A DNA stretch of 64,000 nt from Nageia nagi (GCA_050084985.1 JBITNC010000001.1:179304001-179368000); one strand, 5' to 3'; shown: positions 13,086 through 25,556, counted from the first letter of the stretch. Translations and numbers: made by a program. Notes: generated by a model not told the origin, from the letters alone.

Positions 13086-13654
13086 CTTCTATCATGCAAA
13101 TTAATGCATTAATAATTTATTTTTATTGAATCTAAATAAAATATCATAATATATTAAAAGATAAGTATAATTTTAAGTAAAATAAAAACTAATAAAAGAA
13201 AAATATAAACATTGTATTAAAAAGAGTTAACTTTGAATTAAATAGTAGAAATAATTGATATTTCACACAAATAGATCTTAATAATAATTTTACAAGATTA
13301 AATTTGTTTTATATTAGATAATTTTTAAATGAAATTATATGTATAAATTAAAAAAATTAATGTCAAAACATAATTACATCAAATATGATTATGATTTAAC
13401 TATTAAGAATATGAATTGACAGATAGAGGAGTTCGAGAGGTAGGTAGTTCAAAGCTCTATTAGGAAAACATACAAAAAATTATATCAAGTTGATGATAAG
13501 TGCTGTGATGAATTTTATACCCTTATGGATTTTAACATAATAAATACCCTTCCATCGTAACTCTAGACTTAAAAAAAAAAAAAAAAACAACTATTAAAAA
13601 TATAATAAATTAAATTATGTGTAAAAATCATTTAGCACATGATTTTGTATTTGT

Positions 13655-14129
13655 ATTGGGTGGTCTACTCACCCAATATCTCTGTAGCATGCATAACTTT
13701 GAACACGAGGTATTTATTGTTGTAGCCAAAAATTCCATAACAAGCACATCAGAGACTATCATCTCACTACAATGTACATTTTTATAGTTAGGCTATTTTT
13801 GGATTTGTTATAATTTGGATGGATAAAAGGAGGGAAGTGGCAGGAGGAATTTTGGTAGAAAGAAAGCATTGCTTGATAGACAGATGGCAAAAAATGTTGC
13901 AGAGCTACCATACAATTACATGTAATAGCAAGTGGCACAATCTGAAAACGAATCCTGAAATTTTGCTTCGTTTCAGTGCATTGACGGATCATTTGAGAAG
14001 CTGTGTTTATTTATTAAGCAATCTTGAAAGACTTCATATGTAAAGGCAACATTACGTTGAGTAACATGAAGCAAAAGTGTATTGAATTTTATAACAAAAA
14101 ACTAATTAATATTTATATATATTATAATT
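13655..14129 (-). repeat. Dispersed repeat R2 copy 1: promoter/first-exon-like block, frameshifted
   Basis: About 470 bp match 18965-19465 in the same orientation. Read on the minus strand, a TATAAAAATG box (near 13780) is followed by ATG (13762-13760), a short frame and the donor-like GTGAGT (rc of 13667-13672). Relative to copy 2 the frame carries compensating indels that replace the hydrophobic middle by unrelated residues, so this copy is not functional if the block is genic. A long open frame on the plus strand (13819-14041) also runs through it but does not match copy 2 in frame. Confidence 0.6.
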
Positions 14130-14884
14130 TGAATGAAAGTTGTCATGAAGATCGTAGCTCATCGAATTCAAGAAAAAGTTAAAAGCATGCCAAAGATTTG
14201 TTGATAAAGAGGTGAACTCATCTCAAGCCTGCTACTGCTGAGATAAACACGAGGAAGAAATCTGGATTCAGACTCATCTCAACCATTTAAGAAGGGGAAG
14301 AAGGAGGAATACAATGTGAATGCTTCACCAGTGGAGTCTAAGGGAATAATCACCATTGCAAGGAACTATGCAGAAATGGGAGAATTGGATTCGGATGAGG
14401 GACAAGAGGAGCAGGTGCTGACTGTTGAACAAACCCCTCAAGGCTAGTTCCAAGGGCCATAACAAAGGTAAGTTGGAAGAGGTAAAGACCAAAACCCCTA
14501 AACCAGAGGTAAAGGAATGGAATTCCGATCCAAACGTCATCACGAACTTTGTAGATGAAAGGAAGAAACATGCTATTGAGATGAACACTAAAGAGAAGAA
14601 CGTTGTTCAACTGGAAGTGACTCCGCTAATACGGGAAAAAAAAAGAAAGAAGAAAAAGTGAGATACCAGGCTCTATGTAGTAGGTGTCTAAATGGTCCTC
14701 TATTTTAGTCTGTCAGTGCAATGTCATTGACCTTATTCTACTAATAGATAGAATAAAACTATTTGGATGTAAGCACTAGCATACTGATATAATATAAGCT
14801 CTATTTTGGTTATACTTTAATTCAGTTATGTGATGTGTTAATTTTTTTAATTGTTTTTTTTTTTTTTTAAAAAGTGAATGAAAG
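14130..14884 (+). mobile_element. Retroposed insert with 10-bp target-site duplication and poly(T)-rich 3' end
   Basis: The motif TGAATGAAAG occurs at 14130-14139 and again at 14875-14884, bracketing a segment that is absent from the second copy of the surrounding repeat (18965-19790). The insert ends in a 15-T run (14854-14868) plus AAAA. Its base composition is clearly richer in GC than the flanks and it contains a coding remnant. A ~10-bp duplication and homopolymer end fit non-LTR retroposition: a truncated LINE or a processed pseudogene. No ORF2-like sequence follows the coding tail. Confidence 0.7.
14247..14661 (+). pseudogene. Lysine-rich C-terminal coding remnant inside the retroposed insert
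   Basis: Two open frames join across one frameshift near 14430-14448. The first (14247-14448) reads a charged stretch with IITIARNYAEMGELDSDEG. The second (14425-14661) continues with KTKTPKPEVKEWNSDPNV and ends in a KKRKKKK tail and TGA. Composition and codon use are protein-like. It resembles the disordered, basic tails of LINE ORF1 or DUF4283-type proteins, but no diagnostic domain is present and a host nuclear protein tail is equally possible. About 190 bp of 3' UTR-like sequence follows before the T-run. Confidence 0.5.
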
Positions 14885-15284
14885 AATGGTTTAACTTTTG
14901 GAAAAGTAAATAAGATAATTATAAAATTTTATATGAAAATAAATAAAAATAAATAAAATTGTATATTAGTAGTTATAACTGTTATTAGAAGATTAAGAAT
15001 CAATTTATAGGATGAATATATGATATCTAATTAATATTGTAATAGAAAAAATGTAGAATAATATTTAATTGTAAATGGTATAAATTACTTAAGGTATATT
15101 TGATCATTAATATATAACTTATGTTGAATCAATAAAATGATCAATACATCTTTATGATATGAAAATAGATATATAGTTTGATATTAATTATAAAAATTTA
15201 TTTAGATAGTAAAATAAACAATTTTAACTATAATAATACATATTTATAATAGATTAATAATATCTTAATTAGTATCATAGTTAG

Positions 15285-15960
15285 TAAAATGATTTAATAT
15301 AATTAATTAGACTACACTGGAGAAAGTCTTAATGAAGAATGAATGCTAGATTATATTATGTATTATTCTAATAGAAAAGCTAATAATTAGGATTGTAAAA
15401 ATATCTATTGCAAAACCATACTATTACTTTTGATAAGGCTAATTAAAATAATATGTGAAGCACTTTAAGAATGAAAACTTATATTATGTATGTTAGTATT
15501 AATTTTTATGTAAATCATAATATGAATTCAAGAATAATCATAAGTAGGTAGTTATGGTATAGTTGAATAAAACATAATAATACACATAATAAAGTTAGAT
15601 TAATTAATGTGAAGTGTTTTACAACAACTAGTATTATGTAATTTAGTTTAAAACTAATTAATATTGATGGTTGATAGATGATGAATGAAATAAGATTACA
15701 ATTCTATTATATGAAATAATGAGTATAATTATGTAATAGTATTTGATTAGTCAACCTAATTAATAATCATGTTATAATACATTGGAAAAATTAAGATTTG
15801 AATGGTTTTAATAAATTGAATATAGTAAATTTATTAATACATATTAATTTAAATTTCTTATTGATAATATGGTCCATCTAACATAATAGGTTGTGATCTC
15901 ATTATTTTAAATTTGGATGATAAAATAATTTATACTAAATTTCACTAATATTAAAAGGAT
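15285..15960. repeat. Diverged dispersed repeat R1, copy 2
   Basis: Same landmark series as 10800-11780. Upstream, 14970-15180 also matches 19560-19790 (GAATCAATTTATAGGAT-like and ATTAATAATATGATGAACA-like blocks). The R1 and R2 blocks thus appear to be parts of one larger duplicated unit. Confidence 0.55.
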
Positions 15961-16639
15961 AGGAATTTATGTAAATTAAAAATAATGCATAAATATGGAA
16001 ATTAATGCATTATTTGGCTATAATGTGTTTATTATTGCATATATATGCAATATGACAATGACGAATAAGGAAAGTATATGTACTTTTAATTAATTTGGAC
16101 ATTTAATACACTAAGAGAAACATACATAAAACACTAGCATACATTCATTCATGCACACATCGTTGGCATCCTAGATGAATTACGTCGTAAAATAGGCAAT
16201 AACATAGATGCAATAAAGAATGTAATGACTAGCAAACAAAAGATTCATCAGATTTCGAACACAAGATATAATTCAAAAATAATGTTGTACATAACAAAGA
16301 AATATAACAATTTCTAGAATCTCTCTAGAATCCTCCTCATATTAGTTTGCCGGTAACCTTTTAGGTCATCTTTGATACCTTTATATATATCAACATATTT
16401 ATATGAGTTAGATCTTTTTGAACCCTTGTGCATAGTATTAGGTATTGTTTTAACCCCTTGTTTACATCATACATCATTGATGTTCTAAAATGAATTATTT
16501 AATAAATAATAATTCATTTTTAGGAGTCTACAATTTATAACAAACTATGTGATCTTGTAGATTTAAGTTCTTATATTATAGGTACACCTTGTACAAATAT
16601 TTCAAAGTGTCATATTAATCAATTTTTGTTAATTCAAAA
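15961..16639. other. Noncoding stretch, no gene seen
   Basis: AT-rich sequence with slightly higher complexity at 16080-16450. No open frame of note and no recognised repeat. Confidence 0.4.
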
Positions 16640-17770
16640 TATTAAATATTTTATAGAAATAATTCTAGAAAAATATTATAGACACATATATTTCTATTAA
16701 ATAAATTGTGATAACTAACTACATATCACAATTTTATCAAGGCAATCCAATTTTATATTAATTCCCAATAATATTAATTCACTAAGATATCATTTTTTTA
16801 TATTAATTCCCAATAATATTAATTCACTAAGATATCATTTATAATATCAAGATATTATGATGGTAATATATGTTTCAATTATTTACTTAATTTTGTCAAA
16901 TGATATATTATACATGTTTAAAGTAGATTACATGAAATGTATTAAACCTATAGATAATTGTTATACATAAACTACTTCATCTAAAAGACAAAAAATATCA
17001 TACATAAAGATTTTTAGAAAATGATGTTTAAATATACAAAGAAAAAATAATATATCAAATGATTATTATTATTTTTTAATTTCTATATAAGAAAATTATT
17101 CAAAATTGTTTTTTTACACCATTAACTATACCAAATTCTCATACAAATTATAATAAAAAAAAAAGTTGAATACTTTATTTATAGGAAAAAAGGAAAATCT
17201 AACATAAATATTATAGATCCTTCACTCTATATAACAAAATTATAAAATAGTTCTTCAAAAACATTATAGAAATATTATTGTTCAGCATTTATTTTATGAC
17301 AATTAACTATATATCAAAATTTTACAAAGGCAATCCAATGATATTGAATCCCAATAATCTTTATTCACTAACATACAAGTTTCACTTATTTAAGACTGTC
17401 TAGAACATTAATATAATATGATCAAAATATATCTTTGAACTATTCATTTAATTTTGTCAAATGATATATTATACAAGTTTATAATGGTTTACATTTAAAA
17501 AGAAAGAAAAAAAAAAGAAAAAAAACTAAAGATAATTATTTTGCATAATCTTCTTGATTTAAAAGATAAAACATTAACATGAAAAGATAATTAAAAAATT
17601 GATCTATGAATGTAGAAAGAGAAAATAATCTTCTTAATTTCTATATAAGTAAAACACTAATATTTATTTAGTTAAATATAAACTATATAAAATACTTTTA
17701 CAAATTATAAATCAAAAAGAAAAAGGTTGAATACTTTATTTGTAGGAAGAAAGAAAGAAAAAACTATTAT
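16640..17770. repeat. Diverged tandem duplication, ~570-bp unit; nested 46-bp duplication
   Basis: Unit 1 (about 16640-17205) and unit 2 (about 17210-17770) share ordered landmarks: the ACATATCACAATTTTATCAA/ATATATCAAAATTTTACAAA pair, GGCAATCCAAT, TTAATTTTGTCAAATGATAT, TTAATTTCTATATAAG and GTTGAATACTTTATTT. Unit 1 additionally contains a near-perfect 46-bp tandem duplication (16751-16795 and 16797-16841) around TTAATTCCCAATAATATTAA. Noncoding. Confidence 0.7.
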
Positions 17771-17940
17771 ATTAATTTATCATAGATAAAAATGTATATT
17801 GCATTAAATTGTAATTTAATTTAATTTTTTATTTTTTATTTTTAATCTATTAGGTTTCCTTACCAAACTGAGGGTTGGAATTTTGTAACTCTTAATCATT
17901 TAATCATGATCTACAAGATTCTATTCAAAAAAATCAATTT

Positions 17941-18120
17941 TACAATTAGAAAAAAAATGCATATTATAATCAATTTCAAATAATATTTAAGTAATTATAT
18001 TTAAAAAGAAAAACACACACAAATAATTTATTTTTGCTATTACAAAAAAATACATGTTATAAGAATTTCAAACAAGATTTAAGAAGTAATTATGTTTTGA
18101 AAGAAAAACACACACAAATA
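17941..18120. repeat. Short tandem duplication, ~95-bp unit
   Basis: Two copies end in AAAGAAAAACACACACAAATA (ends at about 18025 and 18120), preceded by matching TACAATTAGAAAAAAAATGC-like and CAATTTCAAATAATATTTAA-like blocks. Confidence 0.65.
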
Positions 18121-18964
18121 TGATTAAATTTAAAAATTAAGAATTTTAAAAATTACCAATTAAATTCTAAAATAATAAATATCCACTATTGATTTCTAGT
18201 TATAATGTGAAAAATATATTTCACAGATATTATTTATTTAAATATCATTAAATTTTAATACTAGTTTAAATTAAAATAATTATAAAAATAATTAAAAGAT
18301 TGGATGGCAATTATATATGATTGGAAAACAAGAAATGTTTTCTAATGATTTGGTTAAAAACAAGATTGCTATTATTTTCTATTAAGAAAGATCTTTTAGG
18401 ATAGCAGCTCCTCGAAAAATTAAATTTAAAACAGGTGAATATAAAAACCTCCGTAAATCTCTCTCTCTCTATATATATAATGAATTTCATATATTTAAAA
18501 TAATTATATGAAAATATATTTGATTTTTTATATATAATATAAATTTTGTTTTTACAAATATAATTAATAAATACATACGTTTTATAGATATACATTTATA
18601 AGTTATTTTTATTGATCGTTTTCTTTCGTTTTTGTTATTTAAACATAGATATGATCATATCCAAAAACACAAAAAAGACTGAAAAATTAAACCTTTGTTA
18701 TATATACAGACATAATGTCCACCATATATTTAAGTTTCTGTTAAATCTCAGAAATAAATATTCAATGAAAAAAAATTGTACAACTGAACTACGTTTTATA
18801 ACTCTGATAATTCAAATACAAAGTATTTGCCCAACATTCATGTACCTCAATTTATTCTCAGAAGCAATGAGAAGAGAATAAATTAATTTGCTACCTATAT
18901 ATAAATTCATTTTATTGTAATGTGACTCCATTATATAAAGAAAATGACATTAAGCAAATGATTA
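18121..18964. other. AT-rich stretch, no supported gene
   Basis: Contains overlapping 80-95-codon frames on both strands (18311-18595 and 18612-18881), all of AT-rich composition and without domains. If the block at 18965-19465 is a real first exon, its intron would lie here, but I see no convincing second exon. Confidence 0.35.
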
Positions 18965-19465
18965 GATATTTTTTTTCGGTGGTAGCCTACTCACCAAATA
19001 TCTCTGTAGCATGCCATCACTTTGAACACCAGCTATTGATTGTTGTAGCCAAAAACTCAATAGCACAGAAGCAAGCACAATCCGGACTATCATCTCATAC
19101 ACTTTTATAGTTAGTCCATCTTTGGATTTGTTATTATTTGGATGGATAAAAAAAGGGTAGTGCTACACAGATGGCAAAAAGAAAATGTTGCACTGTTACC
19201 ATGCAAATGCATGTAATAACAAGTGGCATAATCTGAAAAGGAATCTTGAAATTTGAAATATATGCTCTGTTTGGTTTCAGTGCCCAGAATTGAATACTAC
19301 TAAATATAGAGTACCTTTGGCAGACAAGTTGAGAAGCTTTATTTATTTAAAAAATTAAGAATTCGTGTGTAAAAGGATGTTTACGTTGAGTAATATGAAG
19401 GAAAAGTATATTAAATTTTATAACAAAAAACAGTAACATTTACATAAATCATAATTGTATGAGAG
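18965..19465 (-). repeat. Dispersed repeat R2 copy 2: promoter/first-exon-like block with signal-peptide-like frame
   Basis: On the minus strand, ATG (19093-19091) opens a 33-codon frame that ends at a consensus donor (TTG|GTGAGT, exon end 18995). The frame reads MIVRIVLASVLLSFWLQQSI and then AGVQSDGMLQRYL: a short basic start, a hydrophobic core and a plausible AXA-like cleavage region, as in a secreted protein. The donor is conserved in copy 1 (13667-13672). Against this, a TATAAAAG box lies only about 10 bp upstream of the ATG, closer than a normal promoter allows, and no downstream exon was found. It may be a decayed gene family member or simply a conserved repeat. Confidence 0.35.
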
Positions 19466-19469
19466 AACT

Positions 19470-22400
19470 GTTTAATTAGATAATAATAAAATCTTACTTG
19501 CTAATAATATGGGATGATAAAAAATAAATAATATTGCATATCTATAATTATACTTCTTGTTTAGATATTAACAATCGATTTATAGGATCAGGCCTTAACA
19601 TTATGATAATATGATTTTGGTATGACTATTATTCAAGAAAAATTTAGAGTAATCTTTAATTATGAGGATTATGCATTATGGAGTGCTTAGATTATTAGTT
19701 ATATATATATATATATATGTTTGTCTCATGTTGAATTAATAATATGATGAACATATTTTTGTGATATGAACATAGATTTTTTTTTCTTCAATTTTATAAC
19801 ATCGATATTCATTTTTATTGCACGGTATTTTAGAAATATGATCATGATCATTCTACAAATCAAAATTCCTTTTTAAAATTAAGTTCATCCTTTATAGAAA
19901 TCAAATGAATTATATTGCAAAATTTCTTGAGATAGAAAAAGAAACTAAATGAAAACACAAATGAATGATATAATTTGAATAATAGAGAAATAAAAATATT
20001 ATTTCTAAATATTATTGCTCACATTATGAATCGCTACATATCAAGGATATGAAAACTTTAGGTGGATATAAAATTAATGAGTTTTGATTTAAGATTTGCA
20101 CTTTGATAATGAATTATTAATAACTACAAGAAAGAAAGAAAATTGATTAGTTTGTGGCCACCTAATAGAGTTTGAGGATGTTCATATATTAAAGAAATTT
20201 GGAGAGAATGAAACATTCATTAAATTAGGAAGATCTATAGAAGAGGGAGAACTAGTGCTACTTGTCAATATTAGTGCACTAGTTCACATCAAGTATCCAC
20301 ATGTACAATATATTACTTTAAGATATGAAAAAATGTTATGTATTTCACTTTTTGAAGTTTTAAAATATTAGTTTTAAGTATGAAACATATTTATTAATGA
20401 GCTATATAATAAATAATTGCACTTACAAAAACCTTAAAAATAGATTAAAAATGAATATATGTAGATAAAAAAATGATGGAAAAGAATATGAAATAGTTAA
20501 AGATAGTGAATAATGAAGAAAATACTAAAGGATTGAGGTTGATCTTAAAGACTCAAAAAGATATAAAAAATAACTTTGAGGTAGTAGAAAATGAAAGACA
20601 AAAATATTAGATTCATTCAAAATTAGCTCAGTATATGTCAAATTCAATTGCTAATCTTATAATTATGTATGGATTCTAAAGTGGAGTGAATAAAGCTAGG
20701 CTATGGGTGGATGCATTAGAATGTGTTATAAACAAATATATAAGTAAGAAAGAATTATAATGATAGGTGTTTTATTATATTTATAATTATGGAAATATTT
20801 TGATGTATCATGCAAATACGAAAAGGCATGACATAAGTTTTAAAATTTGTAGAAGATTTAAAATTATCTAATGTAGAGTCTCAATGTAATGATCCATTTG
20901 ATTCATGATTTTATGTAACAACATATGTGTATAGATTACTATATTATTCTTATGATTAGCATTTTGTTGTTACTTATGATATATCGGTATGATGATCATT
21001 TGATGATTTTATAAGGATTTTATGTTTACTTCAAAGTTTGTGTGTTGCAAGACCAGGTGGACCAAGGTGAAATATTAATTAATCTCTAAGATACAATGAA
21101 AAACAATGTACCTAATGATATCATGGAACTATGTTATCAATATATATACTAATTAGTAATTTAATCATGATTTTTCTAAAATGATGATGACACATTTTAT
21201 ACCTATAACATAGTTTATTTTATTACATTAAGGATATGCCATGATTAATATATTGCTAACATAGAAATTAATAATATGAAGATAAAGAAATAAATGATTG
21301 AGAGAGAGACCATAGACTTATTGAAATAGATTCTAGAGTTTTGCCTAAGGATAAAATGGAGAAAAAGTTAGCCTAAATAAAAAAAAAGAATAGGAAATAA
21401 TGAAAGGAAAATGATTGTGTTTTTCTATCATCCTATTTTGGTTGACGTGGAAGGATGACATAGCCATGAATAGAAAATAGTAACCTTTTTATCACCTTCT
21501 CTCTGGATTTTTCTCTATTTAATGGTGAGAGCCAAGATGAAAGAGAGATGATGATTGGAAGGGAGATGAAAGAAGTAGAGTAGCAAAGTAGGATCACTAG
21601 TGAGAGACTCAAATTGGTCCCTATAATTAATCTCATTTAAATGCTACGTTATTATGTTTTTCTATTACCATTATGTTAAATTTATGTTATGAATTGGTTT
21701 ATATATGTATTCAAACATATTTAAAATACATTGATCTCATATTCTCTCTCTGAAACTAAAATTATATAAGAAAAAAGGTAGGAATAATGGTGCATTTCCT
21801 TTATATTGATTCTTATCACTCATATGGTTACTCTATGTAATTGTATTATATATTAGCGATATAAAAATGAATAAGAATATAAGATAATGATCTTTGTATA
21901 TCACATTTCCATAGTCATACAATCTCACCACTTACCCACCAAATGATATATAGGTCCCTTGCATGAAGATGCTAGGTAAATATTATAGACTTTAGATTTA
22001 CATTTGATAATTGCAATTGCTTAGAAGTATTCAGAACCTTTTTAGAAAAACATACTATTATATGATCATGAAAATTCCTTTTATTATGTCTGCATAATAC
22101 ATGGAGTATATTGAATATGGGTAAGAATAGAGAGTTTGGATTTTATATAAGACAATTGTATTTGCTCATATAGTTTATAGATCTCTTCAAAAAATCAATA
22201 TTATGCATAATATTTGAGTGTTGAATATCATGTAATAGCATTATGACTTTGTTCATACATATTTCATGTTCTTTACATAAATTTATATATATCTATAATT
22301 TTCATGGTGGGTACGTTGGGATAGTTTACTTACAAATACAACTTTTTAACTTCAAATATTGCTTTGAAGGCCTTATTAATGCTATGAGATTTGCATCTAT

Positions 22401-22540
22401 CTTCCTTGATCTCGAATTATAGTCTATAGAAGGGCTTCTTGTATATTGTTACTTAATTTTGCATATTCATTTGGGATTAAGGTAAGTGCAAGAAGTTGGG
22501 TCCACATGTAGTGGTAGTTTTTGGACTTCCAGACAAATAT
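19470..22540. other. Old, poorly resolved sequence with weak coding-like patches
   Basis: 19560-19790 matches 14970-15180. A 60-codon plus-strand patch at about 20145-20340 (residues HLIEFEDVHILKKFGENETF) and a shorter one near 20690-20750 (KARLWVDALECVINKY) look like remnants of a coding element but cannot be assigned. A purine-rich tract lies at 21290-21420. No intact gene. Confidence 0.35.
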
Positions 22541-23114
22541 CGATAGATATGGGATCTTATTACTTACAAAATTAGATCCGTTCTTGCTTAGAAATCCCAA
22601 GTTGAAAAAAGAAATGAAATCTCATTTACATTTAGGTTCCTAATATTAATATTATCTTGTTATTTACAAAATAAGATCTTGTCCCTTATAAGATAGGATC
22701 CTATTTTATAAAACTATTTATTTTTTAAAATACATATGAGCTCAATTTTTACCTAATAGCTCTATACCACAATAATATCTACAAAAAAATGAGATTCAAC
22801 TCCTTTTTGCCTTCTCATCCTCCCCCGTGATCATCATCAACACATAGTATTTCAGGTAGGATCTATTAACTATTAATTTTCTTTTTTTTTCTTTTTGCTT
22901 TGAAATGAAATTTTTAATTTAAATTACTATTAAATAGGGTTTTAGGAAGTTTCTATACTAGATAAGAGTTTAAATTACAATTTTAAATGAGATGTTTTTT
23001 AAGTTTCAATATATCAAAGCATGAAACCAAAGTAACATAACATGAAACCTATAGAACTACAAAGCACATGAAAACATGATTCAAAACTTATAAAGAAACA
23101 TCACCAAATTAAGA
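22541..23114. other. Noncoding stretch with GATCTTATT motifs
   Basis: Contains ATGGGATCTTATTA (22550) and several related GATCYTATT words. A similar word cluster appears at 25575-25700, so these may mark the two sides of one old element enclosing 23115-25556; the match is too weak to prove it. Confidence 0.3.
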
Positions 23115-23790
23115 TACAACTTAGAATGTGATCATGTTATGTACCCTTAATCCATCATCTTAGAACCCACTAAGCAATACTCTTATGTCCCCTTAAGCCA
23201 TCATTTTACATACCCTTAAACCATCTACTTAAAAAGAATATAGAAATTAATTTTATCATATGACACATGTATAACTTTGATTCAACACTCTTGGGTATCC
23301 CCTTAAGGACCATCATCTTAAGATCCCTTAAGCCATCTTCTTATAAGGTCCCTCTAAGTGATCCTCTTAGGTTCCCTTAAGCCAAATCATCTAACCCACT
23401 ATTAAACCATATCCTAATTAAATATAGAAATTAATTTTATAATTACACATATGACTTTGATTTAATATTGTTGTTTCTCCCCTTAAGGATCATTCTTTGA
23501 GTACCCCTTATTCCATCTTCGTGGAACCCTCATAAGCGATCCTATTACATCACCTTAAGCCATATCATAGATAATCTACACTTAAAGCATATCCTAATTG
23601 AATATATAGAAATTAAATTTATCATGTATATGACACATATTACTTTGAGTTGAAGCACTCTTGTTTAGATCCCCTTAAGGGCCATGTACTCTTAGCACCC
23701 TCTTGAGCTACCTTCTTAGAATCCCCTAGGTGATCATCTTTTAAGCCCCTTAATCCATACCAGATCAAACATATACCATTAAAAAATCTT
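23115..23790. repeat. Tandem array, ~182-bp unit, about 3.5 copies
   Basis: The anchor ATATAGAAATTAATTTTA recurs at 23238, 23422 and 23604 (spacing 184 and 182). Each anchor is followed by an ACACATATGACTTTGATT-like block, CCCCTTAAGG, a repeated CCCTTAAGCCATC word and ACCATATCCTAATTGAATAT. The CTTAAG/CCTTAAGG words make the array stand out in composition. It has the form of a small satellite or the tandem-repeat part of a mobile element. Confidence 0.85.
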
Positions 23791-24680
23791 ATAATTAAAT
23801 TAATAAACTCTTATTTTACCTTTTTTATGATAATTACTTGGTACTAACTTAGGTTTAAGAAATGTTCTAGGATTATGAACTTGAATTTTTTGGGACCCAA
23901 CACATGTTATGCCTTAATTACTTAATTACAAAATTTTAACACTAAATTACAATTTACCATTATCAAACATAACTTCCTAAGTTCTATATGTTGCACTCAA
24001 TTTCTTTTCAAATTATTATGAGTTATGTTTAAGTCTAGTATTTACTTGATCGTAGGGAGGATCTTAGATTAAATCCATAATATGGTATACAATATAATGC
24101 CTTATGAAATGTGTAGATGAATCTCTTGAATTAATTATATAGTGATGAAAAAAATTGATGAATGTTCTTGTCATTTAAACTATAATCATTGTTGTTCCTA
24201 ATACATTCATCAATATGTATTTCTTAGTTATATATAGTTTTTGAAAATTATTGTAAGATAGATGAATAGTGAAGTTAAGTGTAATAATATTACATGACCA
24301 ATAATGCTTCATAAAGTAATTAATACCTTTACATGGTGATTGAAAGATTCTTGAAATTAGATATAATATGTTTAAGTAATTTAATATTGGTAAGTTACTT
24401 TTTTTAGTGTTCCTTAGAGATTTAGTATTAAAAGTTTCATTTAACTTTAAAATTTTGTTTAAACTCATTGAATTTATTTTAATGATTTTAAAGTTCATTT
24501 TAAACCCTTAAATTAGAACATCCATTGTCAAACTTAATTTAGATATAAATTCTAGATTTAGTAAGATAATTTTCCTTCATTTCTTAATGTATCTATATTA
24601 AATTTATTAGAATTTTTAATTTTGACAATTTATATAACTTTATTCTTCTAATTGTTAATATGTAGGTGACCTTTTGTGTT

Positions 24681-25175
24681 CATGGATCAAACACCTTATC
24701 ATGATGATTTATATATAACTTATTTATTAAATGACGTTACCTAATATCTCCCTCCCAATTTACCCTCTCCACCTCAAAACCCCCTACCTTTATCCCCTTT
24801 ACCTCAAAACCACCCACCCCCACCCATTGTATGAGATAAGGATCCCATGCAAGCAAATATTACTGAAAACATTAATATGATACAAGATAAAATAAATGAA
24901 ATCCAAAACACCCAACATGTCCCTCCTCACATGGCAATACTTGCATCTTTAGTGCAAATCATAGTTTATGTTGTTACATAGATTAATATGGAGCTTGATA
25001 CATTCTTCTCATGGAGAGAGAAGAGGAGACAATTTGATTCATATGGATCCTCCTATAAAGAGATCCATGATCTTTGTATTGCAACACAAATAATATTTGT
25101 ATATTTCATTGATCCTATTTCTCATCAATCAATCCCACCTAATAAAAAATAAGTTCAATTAGGTGACATACCCAT
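24681..25175 (+). pseudogene. Unidentified coding remnant, probably element-derived
   Basis: A single plus-strand frame runs about 165 codons with only four or five stops, each explicable by a C-to-T change. It has a proline-rich segment (PPNLPSPPQNPLPLSPLPQN, about 24750-24815), a Q/N-rich helix-like stretch, then MELDTFFSWREKRRQFDSYG. Low-similarity resemblance to N-terminal parts of plant retroelement ORFs is only an impression. No domain can be named. Confidence 0.45.
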
Positions 25176-25239
25176 CTGTAGCTAGCTACTATTTTTAAAT
25201 GAATTAAAATCCTAATTATTTTGATATGAGATCATTTTA

Positions 25240-25556
25240 GGGTGTTGTTGGTGGTATACCACAACATAGGTTGGAGACATGTTTCAATCTAAATTGACCA
25301 ATGTATATTAAACATCTCATTGCTTCTTCTTCTCATCTTGATGCTACACCTATTCATTGTTGAGTAGTGGTTTCATATTTAGGAGTATTAAGTCATATTT
25401 TAAGGAGACTCATTGAACAAGCTACCTATGTGGAAGCTGATTTTAATAAGCTTAGAGATCATGGAGAAGATAGCAAAGTTTGTCCTTGTAGCTTGCACAT
25501 GTCGATGCATCATATTATAGGAGTACAATTTAAATTTATTTTTTATATAATTTAAA
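25240..25556 (+). pseudogene. Second part of the unidentified coding remnant
   Basis: The open frame at 25367-25555 (e.g. HILRRLIEQATYVEADFNKL) and the partly open DNA before it have protein-like composition and lie in the same orientation about 100 bp beyond the previous remnant. The two may be exons or decayed parts of one ORF. Family unknown. Confidence 0.35.

Noticed and set aside
18311-18881. Frames of 89-94 codons on both strands
   Set aside because: Composition follows the AT-rich background; no homology between them and the nearby exon-like block.
21433-21636. 67-codon minus-strand frame with hydrophobic stretch
   Set aside because: It lies opposite a purine-rich tract, which gives leucine/serine-rich chance frames.
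23115-23790. CRISPR-like regular repeat
   Set aside because: Units are ~182 bp and diverged with no short-repeat/spacer alternation; a eukaryotic tandem array.
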